Shown: in pieces, positions 25,630-28,224 of the stretch
Position numbering within the stretch: the first letter of the stretch is position 1
Layout of the letters: each line of letters begins with the position of its first letter
Origin: Streptomyces sp. NRRL F-4489
GTDB lineage: Bacteria > Actinomycetota > Actinomycetes > Streptomycetales > Streptomycetaceae
Direction of reading: 5' to 3'
NCBI RefSeq assembly: GCF_001509485.1
Contig: NZ_LLZI01000279.1
Coordinates: 1-28,224 of the forward strand
Length of the DNA: 28,224 nt
The notes under the pieces: model-generated
What the model was told of the DNA's origin: nothing
The model's input: the letters and a program-made list of their open reading frames with translations, nothing else
Databases searched by the model: none
Translations under genes and position numbers: made by a program

Positions 25630-25643
25630 CCGCCGCGCGGCGG
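25630..25643. other. Palindrome after the citrate synthase stop
   Basis: CCGCCGCGCGGCGG is a perfect 14-bp palindrome starting six bases after the stop codon. Because it has no loop it would make a weaker hairpin than the stem at 25737-25785. It may contribute to 3' end formation. Confidence 0.35.
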
Positions 25644-25736
25644 CCGGATCCGAGCCCGGCCGTCGCGCACCGGTGATCGATAATCGCGTAAAACCGCCTG
25701 GTGGCCCCTGGTGCGCGGCCCCGGCGGGCAAAACGA

Positions 25737-25785
25737 AAGCGCCCCGCCTCCGGATCCCCCCACGGGTCCAGAGTGCGGGGCGCTT
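25737..25785 (+). terminator. Citrate synthase terminator
   Basis: AAGCGCCCCGC (25737-25747) and GCGGGGCGCTT (25775-25785) form a perfect 11-bp stem, with A's before and TTCCC after. The 27-nt loop itself contains a small hairpin (GGATCC...GGGTCC), copied again at 25800-25820. It lies 114 nt after the stop and gives citA a long 3' UTR. Confidence 0.75.
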
Positions 25786-26255
25786 CCCATGTCCCGGTGC
25801 GGATTCCCCCCACGGGATCCGTCCGGGCGTTCCGGGTTGCACCGCGCTCTGCCGGGACGCGCACATTCGGGAGGGCCGCTCAAAGCTCCCCGGGCGCGTC
25901 GCCCCGGCCAACGCGTAGCCGGGCGCGGTCCCCCAAGACCGGCACGGCTTTCGCAGTGCAAGCCCCGCCGGGGTGCCTGCACTGCCCGGTTAGACTCGCG
26001 ACCCCCCTCGATGGTTACGTTGCGAAGAGTGTGATCTGGGTCTCATGGCATATGGGGGCGAATCTGGTCAAGGGCTTCCATTTGCAGATCGGCGCCTCGA
26101 GGTATGGGTGTTGTGCGAGTTGTAAGGGCTATGTGAAATTTCGTGGCCGCGCCCTGAGAATGTGACCGTTCACCGCTGATCGTCCTGGTCTAGGGCGATT
26201 ACGGTCGGTGTCCGACCCGCCGGTCGATTTTCCCGGTACGGGGTCCGGAGGCGCG
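25786..26255. other. Gene-free, low-G+C convergent spacer core; possible small RNA locus
   Basis: No protein or known RNA gene is recognisable between the citA terminator and the copZ terminator. Three parts stand out: a second copy of the small hairpin (25800-25820), a strong hairpin at 25953-25985, and a TAGACT -10-like box (25991-25996) followed by about 200 nt at roughly 53-63% G+C, far below the flanking genes. The low-G+C part also has a short hairpin GGTCGG-TGT-CCGACC (26203-26217). A 44-codon plus frame (26031-26165) uses A/T third bases freely and lacks an RBS, so it is not called. A transcribed small RNA starting near 26003 is one possibility. Confidence 0.4.
25953..25985. other. 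Strong hairpin in the citA-copZ gap
   Basis: GCAGTGCA (25953-25960) pairs perfectly with TGCACTGC (25978-25985), and an inner CCCC/GGGG stem continues the fold around a GCC loop. TAGACT begins six bases later. It may be a terminator, an attenuator or a protein-binding dyad. Confidence 0.6.
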
Positions 26256-26303
26256 CGAGGCGCAGGGCGCCGTCCCGCCGGGGCGGACGCGTCCTGCGCC
26301 TCG
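26256..26303 (-). terminator. copZ terminator
   Basis: CGAGGCGCAGG (26256-26266) and CCTGCGCCTCG (26293-26303) form a perfect 11-bp stem. The interior holds a further GTCCCGCC/GGCGGAC pairing. It lies 26 nt after the copZ stop. Confidence 0.75.
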
Positions 26304-26329
26304 TGGTCGAGCGCGGGAGGGGGCCCGGC

Positions 26330-26617
26330 TCAGACCTGGCCCACCAGTTCGTACCCCGCCTCGTCGACCGCCGCGCGCACCGCGGCCTCGTCCAGCGGCG
26401 CCGCGGAGACGACCGTCACCAGGCCGGTCGCCGCGACCGCCTGCACCGACTCGACCCCGGCCAGCCCGCCGATCTCCGACGAGACCGCGCCCTCGCAGTG
26501 CCCGCAGGTCATGCCGGTGACCTTGTACGTGGTGGTCACCGCGCCGGTCTCGACGGCGGTGGTGCCGCCGGTGTGGCAGGAGCCCTCGGGGGTGCAGCAG
26601 GAGCTGTTCTCAGCCAT
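26330..26617 (-). CDS. copZ: Copper chaperone CopZ (heavy-metal-associated domain)
   Basis: A 95-residue protein starting at ATG 26617, with AAGGAGAG before it. Residues about 28-95 form a single HMA ferredoxin-like domain with the metal site GMTCGHC, followed by VESVQAVAATGLVTVVSAAPLDEAAVRAAVDEAGYELV. A 27-residue N-terminal extension carries a Cys/His cluster (SSCCTPEGSCH) that may bind extra metal. CopZ carries Cu(I) in the cytosol to a CopA ATPase or to CsoR. No copA or csoR is in the window, and the gene looks monocistronic with its own terminator. The promoter overlaps a CsoR-type operator. Confidence 0.9.
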   Translation of the reverse strand: MAENSSCCTPEGSCHTGGTTAVETGAVTTTYKVTGMTCGHCEGAVSSEIGGLAGVESVQAVAATGLVTVVSAAPLDEAAVRAAVDEAGYELVGQV

Positions 26618-26759
26618 GGATCTCTCCTTGTGGTGCCGTGTGTGCCGACATGTGCCGGTACGGGCCGATGCGGCCGCTGTGCCCAGTGTGCTGCCCGGGG
26701 CGCGCGCGGTGGCGCGTGGGGGCGGGGTGGCGGCCGGTGTCGCCCTTCCGGCTGCCGCC

Positions 26760-26789
26760 ACTGTATACCCCTAGGGGGTATGAATCCAA
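26760..26789 (-). promoter_or_regulatory. copZ promoter containing a CsoR-type copper operator
   Basis: On the minus strand TTGGAT (26789-26784) and TACAGT (26765-26760) are 18 nt apart. The spacer is filled by ATACCCCTAGGGGGTAT (26765-26781, plus-strand reading), a near-perfect dyad of the kind bound by CsoR repressors (ATACCCC...GGGGTAT). Copper would release CsoR and open the promoter. The leader to ATG 26617 is long, about 136 nt, and shows no gene. Confidence 0.8.
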
Positions 26790-26903
26790 GTGGGGGGTGC
26801 CGTGTGCGCGAGGTGGTGCGGGGGCGCGCCTTGCCGCCCGCCGCGCCGCGCGGCAGCCTGGGGATACGGGCTCGGGGCGCGCGGATCCGAGGAGGCGGCC
26901 GGG

Positions 26904-27524
26904 ATGGACGTACCCGCCCTCTGCGGCCTGCTGGCGGCCACCACACTGCCGCCGCTGGTCCCGAACTCCGCGCTGCTGGCCGCCGCCGGCGCCCTGGCCT
27001 CCGAGGGCCGCGCCGCGCTTCCGGTGGTCCTGGTGACGGTCGCGGGCAGCGCCGTGCTGGGGGACGTCCTGATGTACCTCGCCGCGCGGCGGTTCGGCGG
27101 CCCGGTCCGCGCCTGGATGCTGCGCCGCCCGCGCCACCGCGCCGCGCTCGTCCGGACCGCCGCCCGGATCCGGCGGCACGGCCTGCCGTTCGTGGCGGCG
27201 GTGCGCTTCCTGCCCAGCGGCCGGATCGCCGGAGCCCTCGCCTCCGGATTCCTCCGCTATCCGCTCCGCAAGTACGTCCTCGCCGCCGCCCTCGCCGAAT
27301 CCCTCTGGGCCGGCTGCTCGGTCGGCCTCGGCTACCTCGGCAGCGCCGCCGCCGGCAACCCCCTCTGCGCCGCCGCCCTCGGCCTCGGCGTCTCCGCCCT
27401 CGTCGCCACCACCGCCCTCGCCGCCCGGCGCGCCACCCGCCGCCGCACCCCGCGGCCCCGCCCCGCCGGCCGCTCGCCGGCACCCGCCGCACCGGTCACT
27501 GTCAGTGGTCGCCCGTACCGTTGA
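26904..27524 (+). CDS. DedA/VTT-domain membrane protein
   Basis: A 206-residue integral membrane protein starting at ATG 26904, with GAGGAGG about nine nt upstream. It has a re-entrant/hydrophobic N-terminus (LLAATTLPPLVPNSALLAAAGALA), a membrane segment around VVLVTVAGSAVLGDVLMYLAA, the family motif VRFLPSGRIAGALASGFLRYP (compare the R-P-G-R-G pattern of DedA proteins), two C-terminal membrane helices (YVLAAALAESLWAGCSVGLGYLG and AALGLGVSALVATTALAA) and a basic Arg/Pro tail. DedA/VTT proteins act as lipid transporters or flippases and in envelope homeostasis. The substrate is not known here. The promoter of the next gene lies within its last codons. Confidence 0.8.
   Translation: MDVPALCGLLAATTLPPLVPNSALLAAAGALASEGRAALPVVLVTVAGSAVLGDVLMYLAARRFGGPVRAWMLRRPRHRAALVRTAARIRRHGLPFVAAVRFLPSGRIAGALASGFLRYPLRKYVLAAALAESLWAGCSVGLGYLGSAAAGNPLCAAALGLGVSALVATTALAARRATRRRTPRPRPAGRSPAPAAPVTVSGRPYR
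27499..27521 (+). promoter_or_regulatory. RecA-NDp (PafBC-type) promoter candidate of the GNAT gene
   Basis: CTGTCAGTG (27499-27507), 8 nt and TACCGT (27516-27521) match TTGTCRGTG-N8-TANNNT at every specified base except the first. The -10 ends 7 nt before ATG 27529, predicting a leaderless mRNA, the same layout as recD2. It overlaps the end of the DedA gene. Confidence 0.75.
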
Positions 27525-27528
27525 GGTC

Positions 27529-28224
27529 ATGACGGAGACGACAGGGACGACGGGACCGACAGGAACGACGACGGGGTCGACGACGGGGGCGGCAGGCATG
27601 ACCACAGGGGCGGCGGAGACGGCAGGGGCGGCGGCACCTTGGCGGGCGGGAGCGGGGGCGCCCCGGGTGCGGATCGAGCCGTGGGCGCCGGACGGGCTGG
27701 ACTTGCTGCGCCGGGCCAACACCCCGGTCATGACGCGGTACGTGGGCGGCCCCGAGACCGAGGAGCAGCTCGCCCGCAGACACCGCCGCTATCTCGCCGA
27801 CGAGGAGCCGGGCCGGATGTACCGCATCGTGCTGCTGCCGGAGGGTGCGGCGGTGGGCACGGCCGGCTTCTGGGTGGCGGACCGGCGCGGGGAGGCGGTC
27901 TACGAAGCGGGCTGGAGTGTGCTCCCCGCCTTCCAGGGCCGGGGCATCGCGGTCGCCGCCGTCGCCCACGTCCTCGCCGCGGCCGCCGCCGAAGGCCACC
28001 ACCCCAGCGTCCACGCCTACCCTTCCGTGGCCAACGCGGCGTCCAACGCCGTCTGCCGCCGGGCCGGCTTCCGCCTGCTGGGCGAGTGCGAGATCGAATA
28101 CCCCAAGGGGTATCTCCTGCGGGCCAACGACTGGTGCATAGCCCTCACGGCGGAGGGGGCGGGGAGCCGGACGATGACCCGCACGCCCACCCGGGAGCTC
28201 CCGCCCCCCAGGGCCCTGGCCGCG
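27529..28224 (+). CDS. GNAT-family N-acetyltransferase, 3' end outside window
   Basis: The frame is open for 232 codons to the end of the window, so the C-terminus is missing. Residues 1-36 are a Thr/Gly/Ala-rich low-complexity tail, coded by ACG/GGG/GCG repeats. The GNAT domain follows from about residue 45: VRIEPWAPDGLDLLRRANTP, VGTAGFWVADRRGEAVYEAGWSVLPAFQGRGIAVAAVAHVL (motif A; QGRGIA is the acetyl-CoA pyrophosphate loop) and HAYPSVANAASNAVCRRAGFRLLGE (motif B, the N-A-S-N-x-x-x-R-x-G-F pattern typical of RimJ-like enzymes). The substrate is unknown. ATG 27529 is chosen because the promoter just upstream implies a leaderless start; ATG 27598 is an alternative. The last 25 residues form a Pro/Arg/Thr-rich extension. 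Confidence 0.85.
   Translation, partial: MTETTGTTGPTGTTTGSTTGAAGMTTGAAETAGAAAPWRAGAGAPRVRIEPWAPDGLDLLRRANTPVMTRYVGGPETEEQLARRHRRYLADEEPGRMYRIVLLPEGAAVGTAGFWVADRRGEAVYEAGWSVLPAFQGRGIAVAAVAHVLAAAAAEGHHPSVHAYPSVANAASNAVCRRAGFRLLGECEIEYPKGYLLRANDWCIALTAEGAGSRTMTRTPTRELPPPRALAA

Noticed and set aside
26031..26165. 44-codon plus frame with a CCxxC cluster
   Set aside because: Third-base use is unlike Streptomyces genes, there is no RBS, and it lies in a low-G+C spacer. Kept only as part of the unexplained gap.
26185..26193. CTGGTCTAG resembling half of a DasR site
   Set aside because: Only one arm matches; the other half (GGCG) does not continue the palindrome, and no amino-sugar gene is next to it.
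25953..26260. Possible tRNA or tmRNA in the citA-copZ gap
   Set aside because: I found no cloverleaf with TTCGA-type T-loop and acceptor pairing on either strand, and no tmRNA-like ends.
26208..26774. 188-codon plus frame over copZ
   Set aside because: Antisense to copZ, whose HMA domain and GMTCGHC motif are clear.

Overview
The window looks like chromosomal DNA from a Streptomyces or close relative. Base composition is above 70% G+C with very strong third-position G/C bias, GTG starts and GTGA stop/start overlaps are common, and the proteins are typical of the genus: a twin-arginine GH3 enzyme, an S37 tripeptidyl aminopeptidase, Streptomyces-type citrate synthase, a WXG100/CpnT-like secretion module and a YhgE/Pip-TetR operon. 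The high G+C opens long reading frames antisense to nearly every gene; I treated these as shadows.

Left part (1-6850, minus strand). First comes a type VII secretion (ESX-like) effector module, in transcription order: a YrhB/Imm35-like small protein, a WXG100-family protein, and the first 523 residues of a large CpnT-N-domain protein with a Ser-Gly/His repeat linker. Its C-terminal, probably toxic, part lies beyond base 1. Behind it is an operon of a degenerate ABC ATPase, a YhgE/Pip membrane protein and a TetR regulator, with a candidate TetR operator at its promoter.

Middle part (6850-15700, mostly plus strand). A secreted GH65 glycosidase with a C-terminal discoidin-like module, a degenerate 23-bp tandem array, a fused ABC exporter with asymmetric ATPase sites, and a secreted S37 peptidase ending in a strong convergent terminator.

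Sugar part (15699-21891). A Tat-exported GH3 (NagZ-type) hydrolase and a TIM-barrel isomerase on the minus strand; divergently, a tight plus-strand operon of Gfo/Idh/MocA oxidoreductase, DUF993 aldolase-like protein and a second TIM-barrel isomerase. This is probably an uncharacterised carbohydrate catabolic pathway.

Right part (21946-28224). RecD2-type helicase, citrate synthase, a 706-bp convergent gap with an unusually low-G+C core and no recognisable gene, copper chaperone CopZ with a CsoR-type operator in its promoter, a DedA-family membrane protein, and an N-terminally complete GNAT acetyltransferase running off the end.

The most interesting regulatory signal is a set of three close matches to the RecA/LexA-independent DNA-damage promoter (RecA-NDp, PafBC-dependent; TTGTCRGTG-N8-TANNNT). 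They lie just upstream of, and point into, the WXG100/toxin genes, the recD2-like gene and the GNAT gene. The last two are predicted to give leaderless mRNAs. The match in front of the secreted-toxin module suggests that toxin deployment could be tied to DNA damage.
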